Positions 39,817-50,372 of a stretch of 64,000 nucleotides of DNA are shown here, in pieces. The DNA is from Paulinella micropora (Eukaryota > Cercozoa > Imbricatea > Euglyphida > Paulinellidae): positions 107,501-171,500 of the forward strand of contig WBZZ01005577.1 of assembly GCA_019918135.1 (NCBI GenBank). Direction: 5' to 3'. Every line of letters begins with the position of its first letter. Position 1 is the first letter of the stretch. The position numbers and the translations under genes were made by a program. The notes below the pieces were generated by a model, which was given only the letters and a program-made list of their open reading frames with translations, had not been told where the DNA came from and did no database searches.

Positions 39817-40072
39817 TGACAACGACGAGAGTTGTGGGTGTTTCATTTGATGGGAGACAAGATAATATTTCTTATCTCCGAAAAAGTAGTGAAAAAGTTT
39901 TTATTCAACACGAGCCAGAAAACAAATTTGATAAAAATGCGGAAAGCAACTCGGATATATCAGCAAGCACTTAGCAGAAACTCTAAAGATTAAAGGAAGG
40001 AAACAAGTATATTATTCAATCTATGGAGGAGGGGCAGGAAAACATTATGGAATTGAAATTACTATCCCTTGA
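39817..40072 (+). CDS. HIRAN-domain protein, one frameshift
   Basis: About 85 residues. The first half, RVVGVSFDGRQDNISYLRK then HEPENKFDKNA, and the second half in the next frame, KQLGYISKHLAETLK, together form the HIRAN pattern (GVxxxGRQ, EPxNxxDxNA, GYIxxxLA). HIRAN binds free DNA 3' ends (as in HLTF) and occurs alone in phages and mobile elements. The frame breaks near 39940. Not present in elements 1 or 2. A role in recognising the element ends is possible but unproven. Confidence 0.65.
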
Positions 40073-40121
40073 TAATTAATTTTATATATTAAAGATTATT
40101 TTTTTTATTATATATACAAAG

Positions 40122-40295
40122 ATGGGTAGAAAACCGATATATAAAACACCAGAAGAGAAGAAGGAAGCCTTACGGAGAAAGGCGAGGGAATTTATACAAA
40201 AAGATCCAGAGAGACATAGACAAAAGTCAATGGAATACTACAACCAAAACAAAGCAATAATAGCGGAAAGGAGAAAGAAAAAAGAGATGAAGTGA
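40122..40295 (+). CDS. 57-residue basic protein
   Basis: MGRKPIYKTPEEKKEALRRK followed by a Lys/Arg/Tyr-rich helix. Similar short RKxxY-rich peptides occur beside nuclease genes in giant viruses and their satellites; this is recalled only as a general pattern. Preceded by an A/T-rich TATATATAC box. Could be a DNA-binding accessory or the remnant of a nuclease tail. Confidence 0.45.
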   Translation: MGRKPIYKTPEEKKEALRRKAREFIQKDPERHRQKSMEYYNQNKAIIAERRKKKEMK

Positions 40296-40439
40296 AGCAA
40301 GCATTACTTAAGTTGAAAAGAATGGAGGAGGCAATGAAATGAATTTCTATTTAAAGATAAGAAATTATTATATATATTTATAACAGATAATTTATTATTA
40401 TTTTTTTATAATTTTTATAACCGCATTGATATAAAAAGT

Positions 40440-43382
40440 ATGCCACCACCCCTTCCATCAGCACCAAGACCAAGCGAAAATGTGAGGGAACTATTGAAGA
40501 CTAGAGCACATTTGCGGGAAACTAAGACAAGAGAAGCGAAGAAGCGAGAGGTAAAACTAGTAGAACTAAGACCGATAAAAAACAGAGGTATAAATGGATA
40601 TACATACCCCTTCAAAGACCTTGACATTAACTTCTATGATATGGATGCGATTGAAATATCAATTATGAGAGCAGTGAAGGATGCTAAAAATAGAGGTTTG
40701 ACAAACGAAGCAAGTCTTCATGTTAAGTTTGGTTATATGACGGATATTGATGATGAAAAGTTTTATAGATGGAAAACTTTCAATTCAGTTAAGTTAAAAG
40801 ACATGGATGACTTGTTTCGTGATATATATCTATACAACGAACAAAATCTTGAAGCCAGTGCGAATGGATATGATAGAGTTATTCAACGTATGATTATTCA
40901 AATTATTCAAGAAGATGGAGGTGGATGTAATCTCTCAGGGAGTGATAAGAAACATAAAACAGATGAAGGAATTCATATTAATCCAAGGAGTAAGGATAAT
41001 AATTGTTTCTTCTATGTTTTTAAGGATATATTAAATTTACCAATGAAAGGTAAATCAAAACTCAATAAAAAAGTATGTAATGATATTAGGCAAGAATTCA
41101 ACCTTGAACATAATTCATATATACCACTTTCAATAGGATATGAAATCTTAAAAAAATATTGTATTGAAGGAAAGTATTTTGAATTGACTGATGCAACAAG
41201 CAAACAGACATTTAAAAATTATGAAGACCCTTTAGTATCCGCGGATGTGCTTTGCTATCTAAGTAAGGGACATTATATGGGTTTTATAAAGAGGAATAAA
41301 AACAGATGTAATGATTGCTTTAAAACTTACTTCAATAATCATAAGTGTAATATTAAGCGACAGACTTACGCGGCAGCCAAATTAAGGAAACAAAAAGACC
41401 GTTATGAAAGTTTATTAACAACTTTTAAGGAGATGAGTTATAATAATCAAGATGAGATTTTTCATTATGATTTAGAAACATATAGAAATACTCTTGAAAT
41501 CCATACCGCGTATATAGCAGGTTATACGATTGCGGATATTGGTTTTAAATATGTTGCTGGCGATGATTGTATTTCAAAACTCATTGATATAATCTTTCAA
41601 TATGCGGAAGACTTAGCGAAAAGAAAACCGAAAGCAACATTTTATGTTAATGCTTTTAATGGTAGTAAATTTGACCATGACTTCTTACAAAAAGAATTTA
41701 TTAAAAGAAAGATAAAAAGCACACCTTTAATCAATAACGGGGCGATAATTTCAATGGAATACAAAAATATGAAATTCTGGGACTTGTCTAAGCACACAGA
41801 AGGGAGCCTTAAAAAGAACCTTGAAAGTTTGGGATGTAATGTTTTAAAAGGCGATTTTGACCACGAAAAAGTGAAACGATGGGAAGAAATGAGCGATGAT
41901 ATGAAAAAAGAATGTTTATTGTATTTAGAAAAAGATGTTATGGGATTGAAGGAACTATACGAAACACTAAATAAACCGATATATGAAGAACATAAAACGA
42001 ACTTATCGGAGTTTATGTCTACGTCTTCTTTAACCTTTAATCTTTGGAAAAAGAAAATTGATAAACAATACATAATTCAACTTCCAAAGTTAGAACAAGA
42101 AGCGGATTTTAGAAAAGCATTATATGGGGCAAGGACTTATCCAAGCAAGAGGAGATTTATATCCGAACAATATCAAAAATACACAAACGGTGAAATTGAC
42201 TTTGATGAGGTTAAAGATTATCTTATTGATGCGGATGTTGTAAGTCTTTATCCAACGGCAATGCTTGAAAATTATATGACGGGCGAAATTAAGAAATGCG
42301 AAGGAGAAATGAAAGGGAAACTCGGGATATATAATGTTGATTACATATCTCCAAAAAATCTATTACACCCGCGAGTGCCATTCCGCGATAGCAAAGGTTG
42401 TTTAAAATGGGAATTAAGAGATATGAAAGACCAATGGCTTACTTCTGTTGATATTGAAGATATGATTGAACTTGGATACCAAGTCAAAATCATTCGTGGC
42501 TATTATACAGAAGGAGCCGAACCAGTATTCCGAGATTACATATTAGAGTTATTTAAACGAAAACAAAATTCAAAAAAAGGCACACCGCAGTATTTATTAG
42601 CAAAGTTATTTATGAATACTTTATACGGAAAGACAATTCAAAGACAGATTAATTCTGTGAGCAAATTCATAACAAAAAATCATGAGTATTGGAAATTCTG
42701 GGCTAAACATGTGATAACCGATATTGAAAAGTTTGAAGAGGCTAATGGTGAATTATGGTTAATTTCTGGTATTCCGAGGGATGACAAATTGAAAAAAGAA
42801 AAAATTACAAAGCCCACTCACTGCGGGGCATTTATCCTAGCATACAGCAGACGAATTATGTATAAGTATATGACTGAAGCCAATCCAAACAACGACCCCG
42901 ACAGAGATTATTATTATACAGATACAGACAGCATTCAAAGCCATGTAAGAAACATTGAACGGATTAAAAGATTTAGGGATAAAACAATCGGCGGAATGGA
43001 TGATGACCTTGGAACAGATTGTAAAATAATAAGAGGAATATGGGTAGCACCAAAATTGTATATGTTGGAGTATGTAAAGAAAGGGGAAGAAAAAGGTAAA
43101 ACTCATTTCCACTTTAGAGGAAAAGGTTTGGATTTGAAAAAATTAAATTCAACCGCTTATGAATTAATGGATAAGGGCGAAAGGTTAACTAATACCAGAG
43201 ACTTTATAATGAAGAAAATACATACTAGCAGAAACAGCAAACAACAACATATTGAACACTTTAGCATACACCACCAAAAGAATGTAGTAAAAGTAGTTAA
43301 TAAAACAAGATGGTGCGGGCGTGAGTTTATCAACGAAAATGATAGTATCCCTTACGGCTTCGTGTCCTCTCTTAAAAAATAA
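40440..43382 (+). CDS. polB: Protein-primed DNA polymerase B, distinct lineage
   Basis: 980 residues, intact. The N-terminal ~310 residues contain an OTU-like SKDNNCFFYVFKDIL and a C-x2-C...H-x-C cluster. Exonuclease motifs: HYDLETY, FNGSKFDHDF, YLEKDVM. Polymerase motifs: DVVSLYPTAM (A), KLFMNTLYGK (B), YTDTDS (C). The order is that of protein-primed family B enzymes, but sequence similarity to the element 1/2 polymerase is low outside the motifs. The flanking ExoX-C gene and its promoter are the same as in the other elements, so the polymerase has been swapped as a unit. Replicates the element. Confidence 0.9.
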   Translation: MPPPLPSAPRPSENVRELLKTRAHLRETKTREAKKREVKLVELRPIKNRGINGYTYPFKDLDINFYDMDAIEISIMRAVKDAKNRGLTNEASLHVKFGYMTDIDDEKFYRWKTFNSVKLKDMDDLFRDIYLYNEQNLEASANGYDRVIQRMIIQIIQEDGGGCNLSGSDKKHKTDEGIHINPRSKDNNCFFYVFKDILNLPMKGKSKLNKKVCNDIRQEFNLEHNSYIPLSIGYEILKKYCIEGKYFELTDATSKQTFKNYEDPLVSADVLCYLSKGHYMGFIKRNKNRCNDCFKTYFNNHKCNIKRQTYAAAKLRKQKDRYESLLTTFKEMSYNNQDEIFHYDLETYRNTLEIHTAYIAGYTIADIGFKYVAGDDCISKLIDIIFQYAEDLAKRKPKATFYVNAFNGSKFDHDFLQKEFIKRKIKSTPLINNGAIISMEYKNMKFWDLSKHTEGSLKKNLESLGCNVLKGDFDHEKVKRWEEMSDDMKKECLLYLEKDVMGLKELYETLNKPIYEEHKTNLSEFMSTSSLTFNLWKKKIDKQYIIQLPKLEQEADFRKALYGARTYPSKRRFISEQYQKYTNGEIDFDEVKDYLIDADVVSLYPTAMLENYMTGEIKKCEGEMKGKLGIYNVDYISPKNLLHPRVPFRDSKGCLKWELRDMKDQWLTSVDIEDMIELGYQVKIIRGYYTEGAEPVFRDYILELFKRKQNSKKGTPQYLLAKLFMNTLYGKTIQRQINSVSKFITKNHEYWKFWAKHVITDIEKFEEANGELWLISGIPRDDKLKKEKITKPTHCGAFILAYSRRIMYKYMTEANPNNDPDRDYYYTDTDSIQSHVRNIERIKRFRDKTIGGMDDDLGTDCKIIRGIWVAPKLYMLEYVKKGEEKGKTHFHFRGKGLDLKKLNSTAYELMDKGERLTNTRDFIMKKIHTSRNSKQQHIEHFSIHHQKNVVKVVNKTRWCGREFINENDSIPYGFVSSLKK

Positions 43383-43444
43383 AAAATGATAAACAAATAA
43401 TTAATTTTTTTTTCAATAAATTTTTTACCACTCTATATAGACCA

Positions 43445-43732
43445 ATGACAACCCTCACCAGACTATCTGAAAAATTTGGACGACTTTCAATTGAGAAGAA
43501 TAAGGAATTCTTTTCAGTAAGAGACGTCCAACAGATGATTGACGAAGAAATTAAGGCAATTGAAAAAAGTAGAGAAGGCAAGCCAAAGGATACTTTTCCA
43601 TTTGGCAAATACAAAGGAAAAAAAATTCAAGATGTTGCTACCATTGACAAACCATATCTTGAATGGGTTATGAAACAGCAGTGGTTTGATAAATTTACTG
43701 ACATTAGAAGTGAAGTAAAAAAATATTTATAA
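43445..43732 (+). CDS. ExoX-C-like small protein, element 3, intact
   Basis: 95 residues in one frame because the A run has 8 bases (GGA AAA AAA ATT CAA). Domain FGKYKGKKIQDV, DKPYLEWVMKQQWFDKF. It gives the reference for the two copies that need a -1 shift. Preceded by the conserved TACCACTCTATATAGACCA. Confidence 0.7.
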   Translation: MTTLTRLSEKFGRLSIEKNKEFFSVRDVQQMIDEEIKAIEKSREGKPKDTFPFGKYKGKKIQDVATIDKPYLEWVMKQQWFDKFTDIRSEVKKYL

Positions 43733-43759
43733 TAAAAAATAATAATACAATAATATAAG

Positions 43760-44164
43760 ATGACTGACCTCATCACCAAACAAGACTACTTGAATGAAAT
43801 TGAAAAATGGAACCTTGACGGTGGCAATGTCAAAATGCCAACGATTAAATGGACTAAGCCTGATATTGTTTCTTTCTATGAGCAATACAAACCCCGCGGT
43901 GACAATGTGAAAGTAGTTATTCCATTGGAGACCATAACTGACGAAGACGAAAGCACTCCTTTTAAGGCGACTGACTTGAAAGAAACTGGAATTACGGACA
44001 TAAAGGCTAATGTAGGAGAAGAGATAGTGACTGCTACATCCGTAGGTGATAATGAGACTGCTATAGAATGTACAGAAGAAGGTTGTATATTAAGGAAAGC
44101 GAGCGATGTTATTCGTGTTGTAAAAGGTAATGTTAAAAAAATAATACCAAAAAAAGTAAAGTAA
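43760..44164 (+). CDS. SAP-like small protein, element 3
   Basis: 134 residues. Same N-terminal KQDYLNEIEKWNLDGG motif, acidic middle, VKKIIPKKVK tail without ExoX-C domain. Ends ~33 bases from the convergent surface-protein stop, as in element 2. Confidence 0.65.
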   Translation: MTDLITKQDYLNEIEKWNLDGGNVKMPTIKWTKPDIVSFYEQYKPRGDNVKVVIPLETITDEDESTPFKATDLKETGITDIKANVGEEIVTATSVGDNETAIECTEEGCILRKASDVIRVVKGNVKKIIPKKVK

Positions 44165-44197
44165 AGTAAGTCAAATCACTAATTCTTTTTTTTTGCT

Positions 44198-45435
44198 TTA
44201 TTGGTCTTCTATAAAATTAACAATAACATTAATATTATTACCAGCCCCAGCCAACACGGCCTTTTGTGTGAATGTCAAAATATCATTCGGTGTTAATTGA
44301 ATATCGTAAGTTCTGAGATTAATTTGTTGTGTTGATGCCCCATTTACATAAAGTTTAAAAATTGTTGTTCCATTCGCTACAGCGGTTGCTTTAGTATCTA
44401 TATCTACGATTGAAGTTTTAGCATCCACATCAACAAAACCAGCCCCCGTCAGTGTTCCATTCAATATCATTTTTACAATATTTGATTTTGTATCCTCATT
44501 AGTAATACTTATTAATGAAGGAAAGACATTTGAATAATTGGTTAGACTATTATTGTATTATGCTTTATTCCTGATACTTAAAATGGGGCTTTCGGTAGTG
44601 CTTGTTTTTTCGTCTCCTTCCGTCGTATTTGTAATACTTGAATTAATAGTGTTGGTTCCTTCAACAAACAAACTACAACTGGCTGTTTTTAAATTTGTAT
44701 CCCTTCACCTCCATTAGCATTAAACATACCAGCAGAAAATGGTAAAGTCGTATTTCGCAGACTTACACCAGTATGAGCATTCGCATACTTAATAGTATGG
44801 ACTAATTGAAATTCGCCTGTCTTTGGATTTTCAATAGAAAACTTAATAGCACCAAATCCTAAGTATTGAAATTGAATTTGAAATACATTTCCCTTACTCC
44901 AATCCATAAGTGGCATATCGCCTGTCCCGTCGCACGGGTCGTCCCAGTCTTCTTGTTGAATAAAATTGTCAACTCCTGCTATTGAATGAAGAATGTGCAT
45001 TCCTGCGGCATCATCCATAAAGAAATAGAATCCGTTGTTGACATCACTTTCTCCTATTCCTATAAATGATTGATAGCCTTCGGTTTCATCTGTATCCCAT
45101 AAAGCAGTAAAGCGACACATAATTCCAGTTCCTGTTCTGTATTTTATTCTTTTTTTACTTACAATTGATGCTTGTGATGTATCATCAGCAGTTGTTTTCA
45201 ATTCAGCCATATTATCCAAAAATGACACAGATGATTTTGTTTCTGTTTTCGTCCATATTCTAGTATTAATGGTATATGGAAAGATTTCTTGTAATACTGG
45301 TGTTAATTGAGCAGTTGTTGCTTCGCCGAAAGCAGTTTTCATATTATTGGTTTCAACATGCCCATCATATCCGACTTTGACATTTACAAAATCTCCGTCT
45401 GGATTTTGTGCGATTAAATTTCTCTGGTGAGACAT
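44198..45435 (-). pseudogene. Beta-rich surface protein candidate, element 3, broken
   Basis: N-terminal 248 residues open (MSHQRNLIAQNPDG, FQIQFQYLGFGAIKF); a lost base near 44692 shifts the frame; a TAA at 44558-44560 interrupts KALFNNSL. The C-terminal 90 residues to NFIEDQ are open again. Very close to element 2. Confidence 0.65.
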
Positions 45436-45480
45436 ATTATATAAAACAAAAAAAATAATTTTATTTTTTATTTTTCTTTT

Positions 45481-46917
45481 TTAACTCATCAAAATTTCAA
45501 TTCCCTTCACGACGATAGTCCTCTGAAGAATAGCATAAGTATAATAATTCAATTGCTTTGCCCCAGTCGCACTCCATTCATATCGTCGTTCGGTATCCAA
45601 AGACAGACCTGCCACTTCATAACCCTCTTCTTCTCGCTTGTCATAAAGCGGGCGGTTGTGATCCCAGAAATCAACATGGAACCAGTTATATTTATACACA
45701 TTAGAGTTCAAAATGGCGGAGCCCTTAAGTTTTTCCTTCAAAAGCATATAGTCTTCATCGCGGGAGCAAGTAATATCAAACTGTTGAATTCTATTACTAT
45801 CCAAAGTAGTGTAATAATCAGTAATCTTATCTTGCGCTCGGTTATCACAATCAAATGCGGTATTTGAAGTTTCTACATTATTAAACCCGCTAGTGTAAAT
45901 TCGGCGAATTCTCTCACCCTGCGAGCGGTTCATCTTCAAAACAAATGACTGTGTGCCCGCCGCGAGATTAGTTTTCCAAGAGATAGGGTATTCAGTCTTA
46001 AACGAAAAGCCCTCACCCGCAATCTTTTGTTGAACACCCAAGATAACATTAGGGTCGGTTTCAACAGCGAGAAATAAGTTAAGGTTGCTAACCTCTGCGG
46101 GTGCTGCGGTGGCGGTCGCTCCTGCTGCAACACTAAGGGCATCAGTTCCATAAAATACGGTTTTCTGTGTTCCCTCCCACACAATCCTCAAATCAAGAAT
46201 TTCATTAAAACCAATAGTCTTATCAATTTCAAAAATAGTTCCAAAAAGCATACCAAGAGGAATAGACACATTGATTACTGGATTATCCCCATTATCTGTT
46301 CCACCTTCAAAATACTTCGCCTCCTCATAAGCAACATTTACAACAGACGAGGCTCCCGTTCCTGCTGCAACAAGCAAATCATTATGACGGCGGGCCGCGA
46401 CAGGTGGCTGTGCTGCGTAATTTTGAACTCTCGCTCCCAATGTTTGAACCATTTCGGTTATACGAGCGACAATGCTACCCGCCCGATCACCTGTGTTTGT
46501 AGCACCAATAGCGGTGAAAGCAGTCGCACCATCATCTAGGAAGTTAGCATAGCCAGCATCGGCCATAGTTTTTCTATCAGCAGGTGAGGCTTGTGTATCA
46601 TTAGGCACATTACACTTTTGAAGCATAGCACCATAACCAGACCCAGCCCCGTGGTTATCCAAAGCCATAAATCTATCATAAGAAATCTCTGGCTTCCAAA
46701 TCATCTTAGTGTAATTGCCAACGTGTTGAAGATTACACAGATACTGACCGCTTCGGCTTCGCAGTTCAATCGTCTTAATCATCGGCAGGCAGTCCATAGG
46801 AATTCGGTTGTACCTTCCACCAGCACCACCCCGAGTAGGTGTGTATGTAAATCGCAACACAGACCTTGCAAGGTTCAAAGGACGAGTTGGAATTTCGAAA
46901 GTTGATTCAATTCCCAA
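45481..46917 (-). pseudogene. Major capsid protein, element 3, N-terminus missing
   Basis: 478 codons, open from about 46917 but without an ATG: the frame enters from the adjacent penton 3' region (GIESTFEIPTRPLN). The first ~45 residues and the MCP promoter are missing, so penton and MCP genes are only 15 bases apart. The body is complete (NLARSVLRFTY, YNWFHVDFWD, KGIEILMS) and has a unique insertion near residues 115-165 relative to element 2. A near-cognate start is conceivable but not supported. Confidence 0.75.
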
Positions 46918-46931
46918 GGGACAAATTATCT

Positions 46932-47744
46932 TTATCTAGCCTTTAACAAATTGAAAAATGAATTAAATAAACTAAAATAATTAGTTTCACGATAAACCAA
47001 TAATGTCATAACGATACCCAAACCATTAAGATTAATTGCTTGGTCGTTTTCGTCTGTCAAGTAAAACCTAAACACAGTGTTTGAACTTGCCGATAATGTT
47101 TTTCCATACTCACTACCGCTACCATCATAGATAACAGAACCAAAAGGAATTTCGTTGGCCGTGTATATTTCTTGTAGCACATGATTATCTCCTTCATTCA
47201 CCAAATCAGATTGAAGGTATAAAGTTTTTTCTCCTGTCAGAATAATTACATTCGGCGACTTAATAAAATCATTAGCAAAGAAATATGTTGAGTTTCTATC
47301 AAAACCCATAACCTCATGAATACGAGTATCACCATCAAATATAAACCGCGGTTGAATACCTCCGTTATTTGAAACACTGAATGTTAATTTGCCATCCTCC
47401 GCTTCCGTGTTTGTATTGTTGCTTGAGACTACATAAGTATAGTCATTTGGGGTGCCTGCGGTTAGCACCTCCGACAACTTATTTTTTAGATTGTTCATTG
47501 TGTAGTTGCCCTCAGGTATTGTAATTAAAGCCTCATACCCGTCTTCGGATAATGTAAAAGTATTATATGGTGAAGCCACAGAGTAATACGACTTTGGAAT
47601 GTAAATGTGTAATATTTTACAATGTGTGGGATTGTCTAGTCCCTTCATATTGACTTCGTGTGTAAAGTCGCTGTCTGTTCCCGTTATCCTATTTTTGCTG
47701 TTGATATAGTAAATACCCGTCGCACGACCTCCTTTATATTCCAT
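46932..47744 (-). CDS. Penton protein, element 3, intact
   Basis: About 270 residues from the ATG at 47744, aligned to the other copies. YYINSKNRITGTDSDFTHE, FDGDTRIHEVMGFDRNSTYF, end LLKAR. The best intact penton in the window. Its upstream region is not a junction repeat but overlaps the end of the GIY-YIG gene. Confidence 0.8.
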   Translation of the reverse strand: MEYKGGRATGIYYINSKNRITGTDSDFTHEVNMKGLDNPTHCKILHIYIPKSYYSVASPYNTFTLSEDGYEALITIPEGNYTMNNLKNKLSEVLTAGTPNDYTYVVSSNNTNTEAEDGKLTFSVSNNGGIQPRFIFDGDTRIHEVMGFDRNSTYFFANDFIKSPNVIILTGEKTLYLQSDLVNEGDNHVLQEIYTANEIPFGSVIYDGSGSEYGKTLSASSNTVFRFYLTDENDQAINLNGLGIVMTLLVYRETNYFSLFNSFFNLLKAR

Positions 47745-47751
47745 TGATATA

Positions 47752-48267
47752 TTATACGAATAATTTTTGGACATCAGATATATCAAAATATAAACTATTA
47801 ATGTAATTTATATGTGTGTTTCTCCTGTAATGTCTTTCTCTCCCTTGCATTATATATGTTCCTCCACAAGGAAAATAATGTGTTTTAAGTATTTCTTCTC
47901 TGTCTCTAGCATATTTCATTTTTAGATATTCTTTGATTTCAACGATATGTTCTCGTCTGTATTCTTCGTTGGTGCGCCCCGCTATTTTCTTATTTACACA
48001 CTCTCTATTGTTCCGTATATGTTCTCCTTCTTTTTTTAAAAGATTTTCTCTACTTTCGCACGGATAGTTTTCCAATAACTCAATGTAAGCATCTTCATAC
48101 TTTAATATCTCATTTGCTTTTGTAGATTTATTTTTAGGTAAAGTTTTATAATGATTTCTATGTTTAGCCATTCTTCGCGATAACGATTGAGTTGTTGAAC
48201 CAATATAAATTTTATCTGTCTGATGAGACCTGATGGCATAAATCTTTCCTTGCTTGTAGTCTGGCAT
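47752..48267 (-). CDS. GIY-YIG endonuclease, element 3
   Basis: 171 residues. KIYAIRSHQTDKIYIGSTTQ is the GIY-YIG motif, followed by LSRRMAKH (catalytic Arg region) and ENYPCESRENLLKKEGEHI (conserved Glu). The C-terminal ~80 residues are basic. It sits exactly where elements 1 and 2 have a four-way-junction repeat between penton and protease. Structure-selective nucleases of this fold include enzymes acting on branched DNA, but no activity can be inferred from sequence alone. Confidence 0.75.
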   Translation of the reverse strand: MPDYKQGKIYAIRSHQTDKIYIGSTTQSLSRRMAKHRNHYKTLPKNKSTKANEILKYEDAYIELLENYPCESRENLLKKEGEHIRNNRECVNKKIAGRTNEEYRREHIVEIKEYLKMKYARDREEILKTHYFPCGGTYIMQGRERHYRRNTHINYINSLYFDISDVQKLFV

Positions 48268-48309
48268 ATTCTTTTATATTCTTTTTTATTCATTTATTTA
48301 ATACATAAT

Positions 48310-50366
48310 TCATATAAAAGTGTCAAAGCCGTAGCCATTTTGTGCTTTTAATTTTTCCGCTTCGTCTTCTTTTAGGTCTGTATATCCGCTAGCAAATTTA
48401 AACCTGTTGCCTTTACTGCGTTGGATGAGGAAGTTCATGCTATGCCAACCACATGTGTCTGTGGTATCACTTTGATTTTTTACGTTATTTACTTTCATTA
48501 ATAAATAACTATCTGGATTAATTTTATTTACTAGTTGTTTCATTTGTTGTTGGAAGTCTTCAGTAGGTTCATAAAGTGCTAATGGATCATAAACTCCAAC
48601 AGACCTATCTTTATCTAAATCTATATAAACAGCCATCCAATGTGCTCCGGGTTGCGAACTTTTTTGGGTATTCATAATAAATCCGTATCGTTTTCTGCTT
48701 CCGGGCTTCAACTTATAGATTTCATCACTGGCTATTGCTCCGAGATACCATCCATATTTTTTCATTATGTCGTCTATTTCATTAGTCATTAGTCCCCTCC
48801 CTTCTCCTTCCTGCGTGGGTTCCTCTGGCTCTGGTTGCTGTTGCTCTTGCTCTGGCTCTGGTTGCTGTGGCTTTGCCACGATATTCTGCTCCGCAGAAGT
48901 TGTTCTTGGGGGTATGGTAGGGGGTGGAACCCCCTCCAGTGGCATTCCCTCGTCAACATTTAAATCCGCTGAAACTTGTTTATCAACATTTGGGTATATC
49001 GTCATTTTGCTAGTTAGAGTTTTTACAAAGTCCTTTTTATTCATTGTGTGTTTCCAATCTTTGCGGGATAAATATTTTTTAATTATTTTTATTGAAAATA
49101 CCTTATCAATTAATTCTTCTAATGTCTTCGCTCCACTACCTTTTTGCTCACTAGTGCCCATATAATCTTCATATCTAGCATAATCTGCTACTTTTCTTTT
49201 TACGTTTTCCACCTCACTTCCAACATCAATATTAAACCTTTTAATCATGTTAATAATCCACTTTGAAGTGTCTTTGTAATTTAATTTGTTATGACCGTCA
49301 TTATCTAGTCTCTTTTTTAAAGCCTGTGCTAACTCTTTTATGGTAATGGTTGGGTGATAAGTTTTTGAAAATCCAGAGATTAAAAATTGATTAATTTGTA
49401 AATTTTCAAGATGCTTACCCTTTTCTTCCGCTTTCTTTTTTTCCTTTTCAAGTTTTTCTTTATATTCTTCTGCTAATTTTTTCTGTTCTTCTAAAGATGT
49501 TGCTGTGGCTATAGCCATCTGAATATCTTGACTGGCTTTTTGTAAGTCTTTGAGACTCATCTTTTTAATGAATTTATCTGTATATCCTGCTAATTTCAGT
49601 GTTTCAATATCTTTCTGCTTTTGCTTTTTTCTTCCTCATATTGCTCTTTCGTTTTCAATGGTGCTTCATCTCCTAAATTAGGTAAGGCTGGTGCTTGTGG
49701 TGGTGCTCCAAATGGTGGTGCTTGTGGCGGTGCTCCAAATTGTGGCGGTGCTTGTGGTTGTCCCTGCTGTGGTGGCATAATATATTGATATTGTGGTGGC
49801 GGTGGTAATGCTTGTATCCTATTTTTTCTATCTTCTTCATATTTTACATCATCTATGAGTTTGTGCTCCCTTGTTAGTTCTCTGGCTTTTTGTTCTTGTC
49901 GTTCCTTAATATCTGATAGTTCATTGCGGTGTATCCTTGCTAACTCATCCTGCCTTTCCTTTGCATCTGCGTCTCCGCGACGCTCCTGCCTCTTCTTTTC
50001 TTCTTCAGCATCCGCCTGTGCTTTTTTCTCTTTTTGGTCAATCTCATCAATCTTTTCGTATTTTTCCTTTCTGAGTTTGTCTAAGTGGTCATTAATGGCG
50101 GTTCTAGTATTTTGCTCAATCTCCGACAAACTCTGGACTTTTCGCAAGTCTTCTTTTCGCTTAGGTATCCGTCTTGTCTTTGGCCGATTTAGATATTTCA
50201 TAAAAAGTTTAACAATTTGAAGTGTGCTCATATCATTTGTCTTTTTACCGAAATTAAGATAATATTTTTTACCCTTCTGGATAATATACGGCTTACCGCT
50301 CTTATTCCTATAAACCCGCGGGGGTCTTAATTTCTGTTTCTTTGTTTTTTTGGTTTTAGCAACCAT
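48310..50366 (-). CDS. Coiled-coil and adenain-like protease polyprotein, element 3, one frameshift
   Basis: Proper ATG at 50366 (MVAKTKKTKKQKLRPPRV). Same layout as element 2: basic N-terminus, coiled coil, QAPPQFGAP repeats, second helical region, Pro/Gln linker, protease core with GAHW, VYDPLA and DTCGWHS. One lost base near 49625 divides it. A GC-rich hairpin element has inserted in the linker (48908-48937) in frame. Ends 43 bases before the GIY-YIG gene start. Confidence 0.75.
48908..48937 (+). repeat. GC-rich hairpin insert in protease linker
   Basis: GGGGGTATGGTAGGGGGTGG then AACCCCCTCC: the second hairpin of the double-hairpin family, missing the first. Lies in the Pro/Gln linker, keeps frame, and is absent from element 2. 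Confidence 0.8.
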
Positions 50367-50372
50367 TGTATA

